Assembly (NCBI RefSeq): GCF_001659605.2
Contig: NC_035173.2
Coordinates: 13,788,945 to 13,852,944 of the forward strand
Source of the DNA: Manihot esculenta
Taxonomy: Eukaryota > Streptophyta > Magnoliopsida > Malpighiales > Euphorbiaceae
Length of the DNA: 64,000 bases
Direction: 5' to 3'
Made by a program: the position numbers and the translations under genes. Positions 11,629 to 24,324 of the stretch are shown piece after piece. The stretch's first letter is position 1; each line of letters begins with the position of its first letter. The notes beneath the pieces were generated by a model. That model worked only from the letters and a program-made list of their open reading frames with translations, did not search any database and had not been told where the DNA came from.

Positions 11629-13275
11629 TGACTCGCGGTTGTCGAAGCCGGTGAAAAATAACCTTTCTGGTTATCAACAAATTTACACTTGTAGATAGTG
11701 GTGAAAGGATCGAATCCACAGAGAATTGAGAACTCACCTATTTCTCTTTTTATGATCAAGAAAATAAACTGGAACGATAATAAATTAAAGATGAGATAAA
11801 AACTGAAAGTGGGATCAAACGAGATAAACTGAAAGCAAAAATAAATTGCAGTAAAAGTAAAATGGGGGGTTTGAGATTGATTGTAGTAACTAATAATGAG
11901 AGTAATAATAGAAAGCAATTAACTAAAATAAAAGAGGAAATCAATATGAGAAAAGTCTAGTTGAAGATATGGATCCATTTTGGTTGTTTGGGTTGATCAT
12001 TGAAACTTAGATTATCTTGTTTGGTTCAATAGATTAGTTATGGGGGTGGAAGACGCTTCTCACCACCATGTCTCTCCTTATGATTAAATTAATTAGGGAA
12101 CGTCCTCTAATCAATTACTAATTAACAAATTGCCAAGGAACGTCCTTGGGCCATAGGCATCAAAACAATTGTCAATTGCATAAAGAAATAGAGACCCAAT
12201 CCTAGCTACCCAAACGTATGGAGATAACGCTAGATCATGCAATTCCTTGGTTTTTACACCAAGTGTTCTAAGGTCAGAATATTTCCAGCAATTACGGACT
12301 AAAAATAATTCCAATTAACAATCGATTAACTTTGCAATTAAAATCAAGTGGCCAATTTGATCAAAACAACAAAGTAATCATATAATTAAAGTATCAATTG
12401 CATAAATATTGAACAAAACCAAAAACAATAATTTATGTTCAGATCTCACAACCTATTAAACAACTTTAGTTTCAACCAATTCTCAACTAGAATTAAAGAA
12501 ATCAGCCACTCATTGGCCGATTAAAAACAAAATAATAAAAGGAAAATAAAAGAGAAAGAAGGAACCGATGGAGGCAGAATCTGCCTTGCGCCGAGCACTG
12601 CCGAATTGAAGAATTTTGGAATTCTGAATTGTGTCCTCTTTTTATTCACTGAAGAGCCCTTTTTATAAGTGCAGAGGTGCACTACTGTTTAGGAAATCTG
12701 TCCGCGCGGTGCGTGAGTGGATCGAGTGTGCGAGTGTGCACGTGAAGCTGGAGTGGGGGTGCGTGAGAATGGGGAAGTGCTGCGGTCCACGTGCTGGTGA
12801 AGTGCTAGCATGTTGAAGTGGCGGGGCCCGTTGCGCTGATCCATGGCGTGAAAGGGATGTGTGGAAGGCGTGAAATGGCGCGGGCCCACGTGAGGATTTG
12901 CTGGCCATGTGCAGTTGGAGATGGCTATGTGAAGATTGAAGCGTTGCACTTTGGCGGGCCTTGCGCGCGGGCGGGTCCTTGTCCATGTGAAGGAATTGAT
13001 AGAGCAGTCCATGATGAAGTGGGCTGTCCGCGTGAAGTGCTCGCTGGACCCAGGGTGTGCGTTGAAGTTCAAGTGCGCTGAATGTGCTTTGGCCCGTGTG
13101 AATTGCTGCCCAATTATTTCTTGGCTCCAAAAAAGGCAGTTTTAGGGGGTTTTCTCCAAATTATCCTTTTATACCATTTTCTGCAAAATAATATTAAAAG
13201 CAATAAATTAAGCAGAAATCACGTAAATATTTATCAATAATATTAATATAAAATGGACTAATTTATGCTCTATCA
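11629..13275 (-). repeat. 3' LTR of the Athila-like element
   Basis: On the plus strand it runs from TGACTCGCGG to GCTCTATCA, so in sense orientation it starts TGATAGAGC and ends GCGAGTCA. Length 1647 bp. It has a GC-rich block at 12660-13100 and an AT-rich remainder. The small open frames inside it occur identically in the other LTR and are not genes. Confidence 0.95.
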
Positions 13276-14119
13276 AATACCCCCATACTTAAACTTTTAT
13301 TTGTCATCAAGCAAGTAAACATAGTCAAACAAGCTTTCTCACTCTAGATCCTTATTTTCACTTAAACTCTTACTCTAGACACCTATTTTGAATCATTGCA
13401 GTGAAGAATATATGCATGAAGATTACTCACCTCTTTTCCTTGTTTTCTTTTGCTAACCATGGCTAGGATTTGTTTTCCTCAAGAGAGACATGCACATTAA
13501 TTTGTTAAGACTTTTTCTAGTTTTTGGATTGACTTGCCCTTACCTTGAAGTACTTTATTCAGACTTTTTACACTTTCATTTTGCTTGAAAAAGTCATCAA
13601 CCTTTTGACGTGAAGGTACATATTTGTGATACCCACCCCCAGTTACTCAGTTGATCACCTTTCCAAGTGGCTACTAACTCTTTTATTGGAACATTTTTTT
13701 GTGCTTTTGAGATCTTTGCCTTTGCTGAATTTTCTTTCTCTCAATGATTTGGGCAAATCAACACCAATTGCTAAACCAAGTCACATTAAGTTCATTCACA
13801 CAACTTTAATTTATTCTCAATCAATTGAGGGTCATCAATATATTTTTTACCATGGCAAACTCAAAGATTTAATTCAAAAGGCAGTTCTCAAACATGAATA
13901 TAACCTACTGCAAGTGATTCAACATAAGTTTAAAGAGTTTTCACATCAATGGGGTCATGGAAAGAAAGACTCATTCAACATAGTTCATCAGTTTTGAGTG
14001 GAACAAAACAAAAAGAAGAAGATGGTTGTGGTTGTGTGTGTATTATTGAAAGCAAAAATATACTAAAAGAAAACTGAAAGCATAAATCGCATGACTGAAA
14101 GGAAATTTTTTTTTTTTTT
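13276..14119 (-). other. Athila-like 3' untranslated region, integrase region missing
   Basis: About 0.85 kb between the end of the pol frame and the 3' LTR. It begins, in sense orientation, shortly after the RNase H end and finishes with the polypurine tract (sense TAAGTATGGGGGTATT). No integrase motif (HHCC or DDE) or envelope-like frame is visible. A plus-strand open frame at 13626-13997 gives no recognisable protein and is antisense to the element. Confidence 0.7.
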
Positions 14120-16765
14120 TCAAAAATGCAAAAGAGAGAAGAAGGAAGAGATATGCACCCCCACACTTAAATCATGCATTGTCCTCAATGTAAAAGAAGA
14201 GAGAAGAAGAGAACAAAGGAAACTGAGTACTCCCTTGGGGTGTGGTGTGCATGGCATGATCTTCTTATAGGCAGAATGAGTGACGAACAGATGTTCGTCT
14301 AGGAAGGCTTCCTCAACTGGGCAAGGCGTAGAACTGGATGGAAGCCGACTGAGGTGATCAGCCACAAGATTTTCCTTGCCTTTTTTGTCTCTTATCTCCA
14401 GATCAAATTCTTGTAGGAGAAGAATCCACCTAATTAGTCTTGGCTTGGCTTCCTTTTTCTTGATCAGATATCGCAGAGCTGCATGGTCAGAATAGACAAT
14501 GACTTTGGTACCCAAGAGGTAGGGTCTGAATTTTTCCAAAGCAAACACAACTGCCAAGAGTTCTTTTTCAGTTGTTGTGTAATTGCTTTGTGCAGCATCC
14601 AGTGTGCGAGAGGCATAGTGAATGACGTGGGGTGAGTTTCCCACACGTTGCCCTAAGACTACTCCCACTGCATAATTGCTTGCATCACACATGATTTCAA
14701 AAGGCAAGTTCCAGTCAGGTCCTTGAATAATTGGAGCAGTCACAAGCAATTCTTTAATCAAGTCAAATGCCTTTTTGTAGTCTGCATCAAAATAAAAGGT
14801 TACATCCTGTTGGAGCAATCTGCATAATGGCAAAGTGATTTTTGAGAAATCTTTGATGAATCTTCTATAGAATCCTGCATGGCCAAGGAATGATCGGATG
14901 TCTTTAACAGTTGTGGGATAAGGCAGATTTTTTATGGTATCCACCTTTGCTTTGTCCACTTCAATGCCTTTAGCTGAAACAACATGACCTAAGACCATAC
15001 CTTGATTAACCATAAAATGACATTTTTCATAATTAAGCACAAGGTTAGTCTCAATGCATCTTTGCAAGATCTTTTCTAAATTGGTAAGGCATTCATCAAA
15101 AGAATTTCCATGAACTGTGAAGTCATCCATAAATACCTCAATTGTCTTACCCACATAGTCAGAAAATATGCTCATCATGCACCGTTGAAAAGTGGCAGGT
15201 GCATTGCATAGTCCAAATGGCATTCTTCTAAAGGCAAAAGTGCCAAAGGGACAAGTGAAGGTGGTTTTCTCTTGGTCCTCTGGGGCAACTGGAATTTGAT
15301 AGAAACCTGAATAACCATCAAGACAACAATAGTGAGATTTACCTGCAAGCCTTTCTAGCATCTGATCAATGAAAGGCAGTGGGAAGTGGTCCTTCCTTGT
15401 TGCAGCATTGAGCTTCCTATAGTCCATGCATACTCTCCATCCATTTTGAACTCTAGTGGGGACAAGTTCCCCTTCAGCATTTGGAACAATGGTAATTCCA
15501 GTTTTCTTTGGAACTACATGCACAGGACTCACCCATTTGCTATCAGAGATAGGGTAGATAATACCTGCATCAAGGAGCTTGACTATTTCTTTCTTCACTA
15601 CTTCCATCATAGGTGGATTCAGTCTTCTTTGAGCATCTCTGACTGGCTTGCATTCATCCTCCAAGTGAATTCTATGCATGCATGTCGAAGGTGAAATACC
15701 TTTTATGTCATCTATGGTCCATCCTATGGCTTCTTTGTGTTTCTGCAGTACTTTCAGGAGGCTTGCTTCTTCATGTTGGTTCAATTCATTGGACACTATT
15801 ACTGGTAATGTCTTGTCAGTCCCCAAGTACATGTATTTCAGATGGCCTGGAAGGGGCTTCAGATCTGAAGAGTGTTGCAAGGGTGTCTGCGCAGAGGTGG
15901 TTTCAGAAATCTCCTTTTGCACAAGGCTCGACTGCAGAGGAGATGGCGCAGAACTGGATCCAAAAGTTTCCTTTTGCGCAGGAAGGGTCTGCACACCATT
16001 CTGAAGTGGTGCAACTGAGTTTTCTCCAATCTGTGCTTGACTGCAAACTATCTGTTGGATGCTACATACTGTTTCCTTAAGTTTCGGCTCTTTCTGGCTC
16101 TCAATCTGTACCTGATCAGTATCTCTGCAGAAATCACTGTTAAGAATATCATCTTGATTTTTGTCTAAAATTTCCTGGCTCAAGCAGTCAACAATATCAA
16201 GACCATAAACAGGGGACATATCATGTGGATATTTCATGGAATCATAGACATTATATTTAATCACTTCCCCTTCAAATTCCATAGTGAGAGTCCCATCATG
16301 CACATCAATCTTAGTCCTAGCAGTACTCAAGAAAGGACGTCCAAGAAGTATATCAGAACTGGCATTGCAATTATCTTCCTTAGTATTAATCACATAAAAA
16401 TCAGCAGGAAAGACAAGCTCATTTACTTGGACTAACACATCTTCTAGAACACCTATGGGATATACCACAGATCTATCAGCCAATTGTATCACAACTCTTG
16501 TTTCTTTAAGTGCACATGCATTGAGAGATTTATAGATGGAGAGAGGCATGACATTAATGGATGCACCAAGATCACACATGGCTTTCTTGATACCAACATT
16601 CCCAATCTTACAAGAGATAGCGAACATACCTTTGTCCTTGCATTTGGTAGGGAGTTCTCTTTTAATAACAGCAGTCACAACCTCACCTACACTTACTTTT
16701 TCTCTCTCTGCAAGCTTTCTTCTATTAGTGCAAAGTTCTTTCAGAAATTTAGCGTACCTGGGAAT
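14120..16765 (-). pseudogene. Athila-like pol: protease, reverse transcriptase, RNase H
   Basis: The frame is continuous with gag but follows a TAG at 16763-16765. It then reads IPRYAKFLKELC, as usual at the Athila gag-pol border. Protease: CDLGASINVMPLSIYKSL. Reverse transcriptase: WVSPVHVVPKK, VCMDYRKLN, PFGLCNAPATFQRCM, and the catalytic motif FMDDF (in place of YxDD). RNase H: MCDASNYAVGVVLG, TTTEKELLAVVFALEKFRPY, YSDHAALRYL, ending DHLSRLP. Family members go on into integrase after a stretch like the one ending DEHLFVTHS; here the frame leaves known sequence near 14250 and stops at 14120. The core enzymes are uninterrupted, so the break points are the TAG before pol and the lost integrase. 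Confidence 0.92.
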
Positions 16766-18421
16766 CTACTTAACAGCATCTAGCAGAGGTATATTGATTT
16801 GTACTTTTCTGAAAGTGTCAAGGATCTCCTTTTCTTCCTTTTCTTTTTGTGTTCTTTCAAATCTCTTGGAAAAAGGAGGTGGAATGTGAAAGCTTACCTT
16901 TGGGTCAGTCTTTTGCGCAGGAGGAGCTGCGGATTGCGATGAAGAGGCTTCAGATCGCCTTGGATGTTGTGCAGAGGGTGTCTCAGATGATGTACGCTTT
17001 GGTTCAACTTGCTTTTTCTCCTTAAATTTTGCATCTTGAAGCTCTTTCCCACTTCTCAAAGTAATGGCACTTACATTTTGTTTGGGATTTGCCTCAGTTT
17101 GGGAAGGCAACTTTCCTTGAGCTTCCAATCTGTTTATGGAGGTGGCCATTTGTCCCATCTGTTGTTGTATCATTTGCAAGGTCTTCACTACCTCGTTCAT
17201 AGTGTTATTGTCCATTGGAGGTGCTGGTTGGACTTGGCTTCTTTGGTAACCTTGGTGATTCTGATCAGTGTTGCCCTTTCCATAGCTGAAATTGGGATGA
17301 TCTCTCCAACCTGGATTATAGGTGTTGGAGTATGGATCATTTCTAGGCTGGTTGTTGTACCTCCCAATGGCATTGGCTTGATGATGGTCTTCTTGGAGTG
17401 TGGGACATTGATCAGTTGGGTGTCCCACACATAAACAAATCCCACATGGCCTAGGTGGCTGGGGTGCTTGAATCTATTGTACCACATCCACAACAGCATT
17501 TTTGATAACAGATGTTAGTTCAGACATAGTAGGAAAATTTACCTCATTGGCCCTTTGTAGTTGCTTCTCTTCTCCATATTGCCTAGATGAGGCTGCAAGA
17601 GTGGAGATTAATTCTCTCATCTGTCTAGGTGTTTTGTCTTCAATGGATCCTCCACAGGTTACATAAATGAATTTTCTTTCTGAGGGAGATAATCCTCCAT
17701 AGAAGAATTGTATGAGGGCCTTGTCTGACATGTCATGTTGAGGGCATTCTGTGCAAAGTCTTTCAAACCTTTCCCAATAATCATATAAGTCCTCAGATGG
17801 TTTTTGCCTTATGCTTGTGATTTCCCTTATTATGCCAATTGATTTATGGGTTGGGAAGTATTTGTTCAAAAAGGCTTTGACCATATCATCCCAAGAAGTA
17901 ATAGATCCAGGTGGCAAGTAAAATAACCAATCTTTAGCAAAGTCTTCTAATGAAAAACGGAAGGCTCTTAACTTAATTTGGTCTTCAAAGATACCTTGAG
18001 GTTTCATAGATGAACAGATCATATTGAATGCTTTTAAGTGCTTGTGTGGATTTTCATTTTCTCTACCTCTAAACTTAGGGAGAATGTGTATCAAACCTGT
18101 CTTCAGTTCAAAGGGAACTGTCAGAGGTGGGTAGGTAATGCAAAGTGGTGCATAGTCACCTACAGGGGTTGCCAATTCTCCCATAGTTCTTTCTCTTTGT
18201 TCTTGGGGCCTAACTGTTGGATTTTCTTGAACTATTTGGTTCTGGACAGCAAGTCCATTTGGGGCAGCATCTTGTGGATTAGGTTCAGCCATTGGTGCAG
18301 CTTGTTGGTAAAATTCGGTTGCTTCAGATGAAGCTTCTGCGGCTTGCTTTCTAAGTCTTCTGAGAGTGCGTTCAATTTCTGGATCAAAGGGCAGTGTGTC
18401 CCTATGTTCAGATCTGGTCAT
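16766..18421 (-). pseudogene. Athila-like gag with internal amber stop
   Basis: Structural protein of the Athila-like element. The likely start is the ATG at 18421 (MTRSEHRDTLPFDPEIERTL); a longer frame begins at 18448. The capsid region is recognised by HLKAFNMICSSMKPQG, LRAFRFSLEDFAKDWLFYLP and LNKYFPTHKS. After a TAG at 17474-17476 the same frame continues with CGICLCVGHPTDQC, a CX2CX4HX4C zinc knuckle, and a Gln/Pro-rich linker ending LLDAVK before the next TAG. Both stops are in frame, and Gln is a plausible original residue, as expected from C to T change of CAG. The frame does not shift across the whole of gag-pol. Confidence 0.9.
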
Positions 18422-18449
18422 GAAAGAAAAATAAACAAGAAAAATCAAT

Positions 18450-18467
18450 TCCCCGGCAACGGCGCCA
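18450..18467 (-). other. Primer binding site, tRNA-Asp type
   Basis: In sense orientation TGGCGCCGTTGCCGGGGA, five bases inside the 5' LTR. This matches the tRNA-Asp 3' end used by Athila elements and fixes the element's orientation. Confidence 0.93.
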
Positions 18468-18472
18468 ATTTT

Positions 18473-20125
18473 TGACTCGCGATTGTCGAAGCCGGTAAAA
18501 AATAACCTTTCTGGTTATCAACAAATTTATACTTGTAGATAGTGGTGAAATGATCGAATCCACAGAGAATTGAGAACTCACCTATTTCTCTTTTTATGAT
18601 CAAGAAAATAAACTGGAACGATAATAAATTAAAGATGAGATAAAAACTGAAAGTGGGATCAAACGAGATAAACTAAAAGCAAAAATAAATTGCAGTAAAA
18701 GTAAAATGGGGGTTTGAGATTGATTGTAGTAACTAATAATGAGAGTAATAATAGAAAGCAATTAACTAAAATAAAAGACGAAATCAATATGAGAAAAGTC
18801 TAGTTGAAGATATGGATCCACTTTGGTTGTTTGGGTTGATCATTGAAAATTAGATTATCTTGATTGGTTCAATAGATTAGTTATTGGGGTGGAAGACGCT
18901 TCTCACCACCATGTCTCCCCTTATGATTAAATTAATTAGGGAACGTCCTCTAATCAATTACTAATTAACAAATTGCCAAGGAACGTCCTTGGGCCATAGG
19001 CATCAAAACAATTGTCAATTGCATAAAGAAATAGAGAGACCCAATCCTAACTACCCAAACGTATGGAGATAATGCTAGATCATACAATTCCTTGGTTTTT
19101 ACACCAAGTGTTCTAAGGTCAGAATATTTCCAGCAATTACGGACTAAAAATAATTCCAACTAACAATCGATTAACTTTGCAATTAAAATCAAGTGGCCAA
19201 TTTGATCAAAACAACAAAGTAATCATATAATTAAAGTATCAATTGCATAAATATTGAACAAAACCAAAAACAATAATTTATGTTCAGATCTCACAACCTA
19301 TTAAACAACTTTAGTTTCAACCAATTCTCAACTAGAATTAAAGAAATCAGCCACTCATTGGCTGATTAAAAACAAAATAATAAAAGGAAAATAAAAGAGA
19401 AAGAAGGAACCGAAGGATGGAGGCAGAATCTGCCTTGCGCCGAGCACTGCCGAATTGAAGAATTTTGGAATTCTGAATTGTGTCCTCTTTTTATTCACTG
19501 AAGAGCCCTTTTTATAAGTGCAGAGGTGCACTACTGTTTAGGAAATCTGTCCGCGCGGTGCGTGAGTGGATCGAGTGTGCGAGTGTGCACGTGAAGCTGG
19601 AGTGGGGGTGCGTGAGAATGGGGAAGTGCTGCGGTCCACGTGCTGGTGAAGTGCTAGCATGTTGAAGTGGCGGGGCCCGTTGCGCTGATCCATGGCGTGA
19701 AAGGGCTGTGTGGAAGGCGTGAAATGGCGCGGGCCCACGTGAGGATTTGCTGGCCATGTGCAGTTGGAGATGGCTATGTGAAGATTGAAGCGTTGCACTT
19801 TGGCGGGCCTTACGCGCGGGCGGGTCCTTGTCCATGTGAAGGAATTGATGGAGCGGTCCATGATGAAGTGGGCTGTCCACGTGAAGTGCTCGCTGGACCC
19901 AGGGTGTGCGTTGAAGTTCAAGTGCGCTGAATGTGCTTTGGCCCGCGTGAATTGCTGCCCAATTATTTCTTGGCTCCAAATAAGGCAGTTTTAGGGGGAT
20001 TTTCTCCAAATTATCCTTTTATACCATTTTCTGCAAAATAATATTAAAAGTAATAAATTAAGCAGAAATCACGTAAATATTTATCAATAATATTAATATA
20101 AAATGAACTAATTTATGCTCTATCA
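18473..20125 (-). repeat. 5' LTR of the Athila-like element
   Basis: 1653 bp, near-identical to 11629-13275, with the same ends. In sense orientation a TATA-like CTTATAAAAAGGGC lies near 19511-19519, upstream of the R/U5 part. Confidence 0.94.
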
Positions 20126-20130
20126 GTCAG

Positions 20131-20581
20131 CGAGAATAAGAAGTCATGTTTTATGTAATAGCTAGTTGTGGACATGAGAATGATGTAATGTTAAGTATAG
20201 TACAGTAATGTGATGTAATGATGTTTATTGAAGTTTAGAGTTGTGCTTGACCCTAGTATGTTGGTTAATCCTCTTGTACATGGTCTATAAAATGATTTAT
20301 CACTGTTTATGTAAACCAAGCTTAACATATATTATGTTACCCCATTGGAGTATTTGATGAGGACTCCAGTGTGGGGTTTGATGTTTATGCTTATGAGTTG
20401 TGCATGCACAGGTTAAGTTTGGTAAATGAATGAGAAAGTTCAAAAATTTTTATGTATATGTTGATCATGTATGGGATTAAACAGGTATACAGGATGTATG
20501 TTAGACTTGCTACGGGTCCAGGCGGCCTTAAGCTGATTTGGATCCTAGCGCCGGTAGCGGTCCGATTTTTGGGTCGTTACA
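20131..20581 (+). repeat. 5' LTR of G element 2, right segment
   Basis: Resumes the LTR after the Athila-like insertion (…GAGGTCAG / CGAGAATAAG) and ends TTGGGTCGTTACA at 20581. The same sequence is uninterrupted at 27760-27966 plus 51430-51684 in the 3' LTR, apart from the copia insertion. Confidence 0.95.
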
Positions 20582-20584
20582 GAT

Positions 20585-20596
20585 TGGTATCAGAGC
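20585..20596 (+). other. Primer binding site of G element 2, initiator tRNA-Met type
   Basis: TGGTATCAGAGC three bases inside the 5' LTR, the usual plant initiator-Met primer site. The same site is found at 42516-42527 in G element 3. Confidence 0.95.
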
Positions 20597-20847
20597 CCTA
20601 GGTTCATATGGTCGGACCTAGAGAGTGTCGGGCTCATAGAGGTTATAGAAGGTCAAGCACAATAGGAAAATCATGTCCAGTAGGATAGGATGAAGAGTCC
20701 TGTCTTGAATAATAATGTGAAATGCCATAATTTTATGCATGTGCATTAATGATATGCTATGTATGTGATGCGGGTTTATGTGTTTCCACATGAACCATTT
20801 GATGCTAATGTTTTATGTGATGTGTGCTGTTTTTTCAGTAAAGCAAG

Positions 20848-22452
20848 ATGAGAGGAACTCGTCGATCTGCACGATTGACTGGAGTCCCACCAGAAAGTGA
20901 GGGCACGGATGCCCATCCTCCTGCATTGCCAAGGGCAATGTCCTGCAGGTATAGCAGGGAGAGAACATCAAGGGACCCTAGAAGGTCTTTTGATGTGAGC
21001 AGAAGAGGAACAGTTCAAGGTGGAATGTCGGAAGATGTGGGGAATGATATGGATGTGGATCAGAGGAGGGATGGCAGTCTTGGAGTGAGCATGTCTGAAG
21101 AGGGCATGGGAGAGTCTCAGGGAGGCACTCTGGCCTCGGGGTTTGTTCAGCCACCCCAATACCCACCCTTTTCACAGAATCCCGGGTATTCGATGGGAGG
21201 TACATCGGATTACCCCAGCTTTAACCCTTACCCTTCTCACATGCCATACCCACCTTTCTACCCACCATACTCACAGTACCCTATGTACCCACCCCCATCT
21301 TTCTTTCCAGGTACAACAAGCCCTAATCTGGGGAGTGTTGCACCTCCTCCACCACCAGCAGAATCTATTGTCCCAGAAATCCAAGTACCTAAACCTAGCT
21401 CATCTGGAGGGAGCAAGGTCAAGATGACCGATTACATGAAGCTGGGTGCTCCCCAGTATGAAACAGGTGATGACCCGTTTGAGTATCTTGGGAGGGTCAA
21501 GATGATTACAGATGAGATAGGAGCTGATGACAGTAGAGCCATTCAGATGGTTGGATTCACACTGAAGTGCAAGAAGGCCCGAGAGTGGTTTAAAAACTAT
21601 GTGAACCCGAGGTTGGATAGCCTATCATGGGAGGAGTTTGCTAATGAGTTTGCAGGATGGGCTTTCCCTGACAGTTCAAGGGAGTTGAAGATGATTGAAT
21701 TTGAGCAGTTAAGGCAGACGGAGGAGATGAGTGTAGATGAGTACACAGATAAGTTCTTGGAGTTATTGCCGTTTGCTGGGCAAAATCTTGACACAGATCA
21801 GAAGAAGTCTAGGAGGTATATCATGAGGCTTCATTCCAGGTATTCCTCCTTGATCCAGTCAGCAGAAAGGGAGAGTTTCCATGCCATAGTGGATATGGCC
21901 CGGAGGATGGAGGCTAGTGCAATAATCGAAGGAAAAGTTAAGCAGTCAGTAGCACAGTCTTCAGGTTCCAAGACCCCCGGCGGGGGAAGGTTAGACTCCT
22001 CTTCTCTGAATACAGCAGCTTCAAGTGAAAAGAAAAAGTGGGACAGAGGCCTTAGAAAGTCCAAGAAGAACAAGTTCTGAAACAAGATCAAGTCAGGTCT
22101 GGGGTTAGGAGGTGGCTCGAGCTCAGGTGCAGACAGTGTAGTATGTATGAAGTGTGGGAAGCCGCACAAGGGAGTATATCGGTTTGGGACGACAGCCTGC
22201 TTCAGATGTGGGCAGGAGGGACACATGGCACGTGAGTGTCCTAGAGCAGCTTTTGTGACACAGTCCCAGCAGACAGCTTCGGGTAGTGTGGCTCAGCCAG
22301 CAGCTCCAGCCGCGACTCAGGCTAGTGGCAGAGGTAGAGGGAGAGGGGCAGCCTCTTCTTCAGCGGGTTTCAGGGGTGAAGGTCCATCAACTCCAGCACG
22401 GATCTTCACCATGACACAGCAGGAGGCAAATGCATCAAACACCGTGGTGTAA
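20848..22452 (+). pseudogene. Gypsy G gag (element 2), two stops
   Basis: Starts at ATG 20848 (MRGTRRSARLTGVPPE), ten bases after TTTTTTCAG, a probable splice acceptor. A Pro/Tyr-rich segment (PPFYPPYSQYPMYPPP) is followed by the capsid domain (YLGRVKMITDEIG, FTLKCKKAREWF, EFANEFAGWAFPDSSRELKM, FTD-type FLELLPFAGQ). A stop at 22078-22080 (TGA for TGG, compared with element 3) comes before the zinc knuckles (CMKCGKPHKGVY; CFRCGQEGHMARECP). A second stop, TAA, is at 22450-22452 where element 3 has TCA. Gag packages the element RNA into particles. Dead in this copy. Confidence 0.95.
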
Positions 22453-24324
22453 GGTAATCTCATCATTGGTTGTTCTGATGTTTATGCCTTAATGGACCCT
22501 GGTGCATCTCATTCTTTTATTGCTCTGAGAGTCGTCGAGAGGTTGGGTTTGATGGTTTCTGGGTTAGAGTGTCCCCTATGGGTCAGTGGACCCAAGTGTG
22601 ACCCGTCAGTGGCAGAGTCAGTCTGCCGGTTATGTCCAATGTTTGTGGAGAGTAGATGCCTTCCAGCCAACCTTGTGGTTCTAGATTTGACGGATTTTGA
22701 TGTCATTCTAGGGATGGATTGGCTGTCTACCCATGGTGCTACCTTGGACTGCAGAGACAAGGTAATCAGGTTCAGAGGTCAGGATGGGTCAGAGGTTGTC
22801 TTCAGAGGAGACAGGAGGGGTACACCTAGAGGTTTGATATCAGCCCTACAGGCTCGTAGGCTGCTTAGGAGGGGTTGTCAGGGTTTTCTAGCTCATGCGA
22901 GGGAGCTGGATAGTCATGTCAGAGAGCCCGCCTCAGTGCCCGTGGTCAGTGAATTTTTAGATGTCTTCCCAGACGAGCTGCCAGGTTTACCACCTACTAG
23001 GGAGATAGAGTTCGAAATTGAATTGATGCCTGGAACCAGACCGATCTCTATCCCTCCCTACAGGATGGCACCAGCAGAATTGAAAGAGCTTAAGGAGCAG
23101 TTACAAGAGCTGGTAGATAAGGGCTTCATCCGACCGAGTACCTCACCTTGGGGTGCTCCAGTGCTGTTTGTGAGGAAGAAGGATGGATCCCTCAGACTTT
23201 GTATCGACTACAGGCAGTTGAACAAAGTCACTACCAAGAATAAGTACCCGTTGCCAAGGATCGACGATCTATTCGACCAGTTAGCAGGAGCGGGTTGTTT
23301 CTCCAAGATAGATCTGAGATCCGGGTACCATCAGTTGAGAATAAGAGAAGAGGATGTGCCGAAGACGGCGTTCAGAACCAGATATGGGCACTATGAGTTC
23401 CTTGTGATGCCGTTCGGGTTAACCAATGCCCCTGCAGCATTCATGGACCTCATGAACAGAGTTTTCAGTCAGTATCTGGATCACTTTGTTATTGTCTTCA
23501 TAGATGATATCTTAGTGTACTCCAGGAATGCAGAGGAGCATGCCCATCATCTGAGGTTAGTTCTGCAGACCTTGAGGGAACATGGCTTATATGCCAAGTT
23601 CTCCAAGTGTGAGTTCTGGTTGAGGAGCATCTCATTCTTGGGGCATGTGGTGTCAGAAAATGGAATAGAAGTGGACCCCAAGAAGGTAGAAGCAATGGCT
23701 AACTGGCCTAGACCCACTACAGTGACAAAGATCAAGAGTTTCTTGGGTTTGGCAGGTTACTATAGGAGGTTCGTTCAGGACTTCTCTAAGATTGCAGCTC
23801 CTATGACCAGACTGACTAAGAAGAACCAGAGGTTTGTGTGGACCGACTAATGTGAAGAGAGCTTTGAAGAGCTAAAGAAGAGGTTGACGTCGGCACCGGT
23901 GTTAGCTCTGCCAACTAGTAATGAAGACTTCACAGTGTATTGTGATGCGTCCCGTGTGGGACTGGGTTGTGTGCTGATGCAGAATGAAAGGGTGATTGCT
24001 TATGCTTCTAGGCAGCTGAAGAAGCACGAGTTGAATTACCCTACACATGACCTAGAGATGGCAGCAGTGATCTTTGCACTCAAGATGTGGAGGCATTACC
24101 TTTATGGGGTAAAATGTGAGATCTTCACAGATCATAAAAGCTTGCAGTACATCTTGAGTCAGAGAGAGTTGAACCTGAGGCAGAGAAGATGGGTAGAACT
24201 GCTTAGTGACTATGATTGCAAGATTCAGTACCATCCGGGTAAGGCGAATGTTGTGGCAGACGCCTTAAGCCGGAAATCACTTGGCAGTTTATCCCATATT
24301 ACAGCAGAGAGAGACCAGTGGTGA
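22453..24324 (+). pseudogene. Gypsy G protease, reverse transcriptase and RNase H (element 2)
   Basis: Same frame as gag. Protease: [13 protein letters not shown]. Reverse transcriptase: [53 protein letters not shown], and [10 protein letters not shown] with the catalytic Asp pair. RNase [50 protein letters not shown]. Broken by TAA at 23848-23850 (CAG in element 3) and by a 1-base deletion near 24307-24313 (element 3 has one base more in GAGAGGAGGCC), after which coding moves to another frame. No residue of the catalytic motifs is missing. Confidence 0.94.

Larger units (their letters stand above)
11629..20125 (-). mobile_element. Athila-like Ty3/gypsy element lacking integrase
   Basis: An 8.5-kb element on the minus strand with two LTRs (11629-13275 and 18473-20125), target duplication GTCAG (11624-11628 and 20126-20130), a tRNA-Asp-type primer site (18450-18467) and a polypurine tract next to the left LTR (about 13276-13290). 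The single frame gag-protease-RT-RNase H ends just after RNase H. I see no integrase zinc region or DDE core between 14250 and the 3' LTR. It must therefore have moved with integrase supplied by another copy. By eye the two LTRs differ at about 30 positions in 1650, which points to a fairly recent insertion. Confidence 0.93.

Noticed and set aside
12631..13145. Overlapping open frames on both strands in a GC-rich block, repeated at 19480-20009
   Set aside because: They lie inside the two LTRs of the Athila-like element, on both strands at once, and match no protein. The duplication is the LTR pair itself.
13626..13997. Plus-strand 123-codon frame as a possible gene
   Set aside because: It is antisense to the 3' untranslated part of the Athila-like element and has no recognisable domain.
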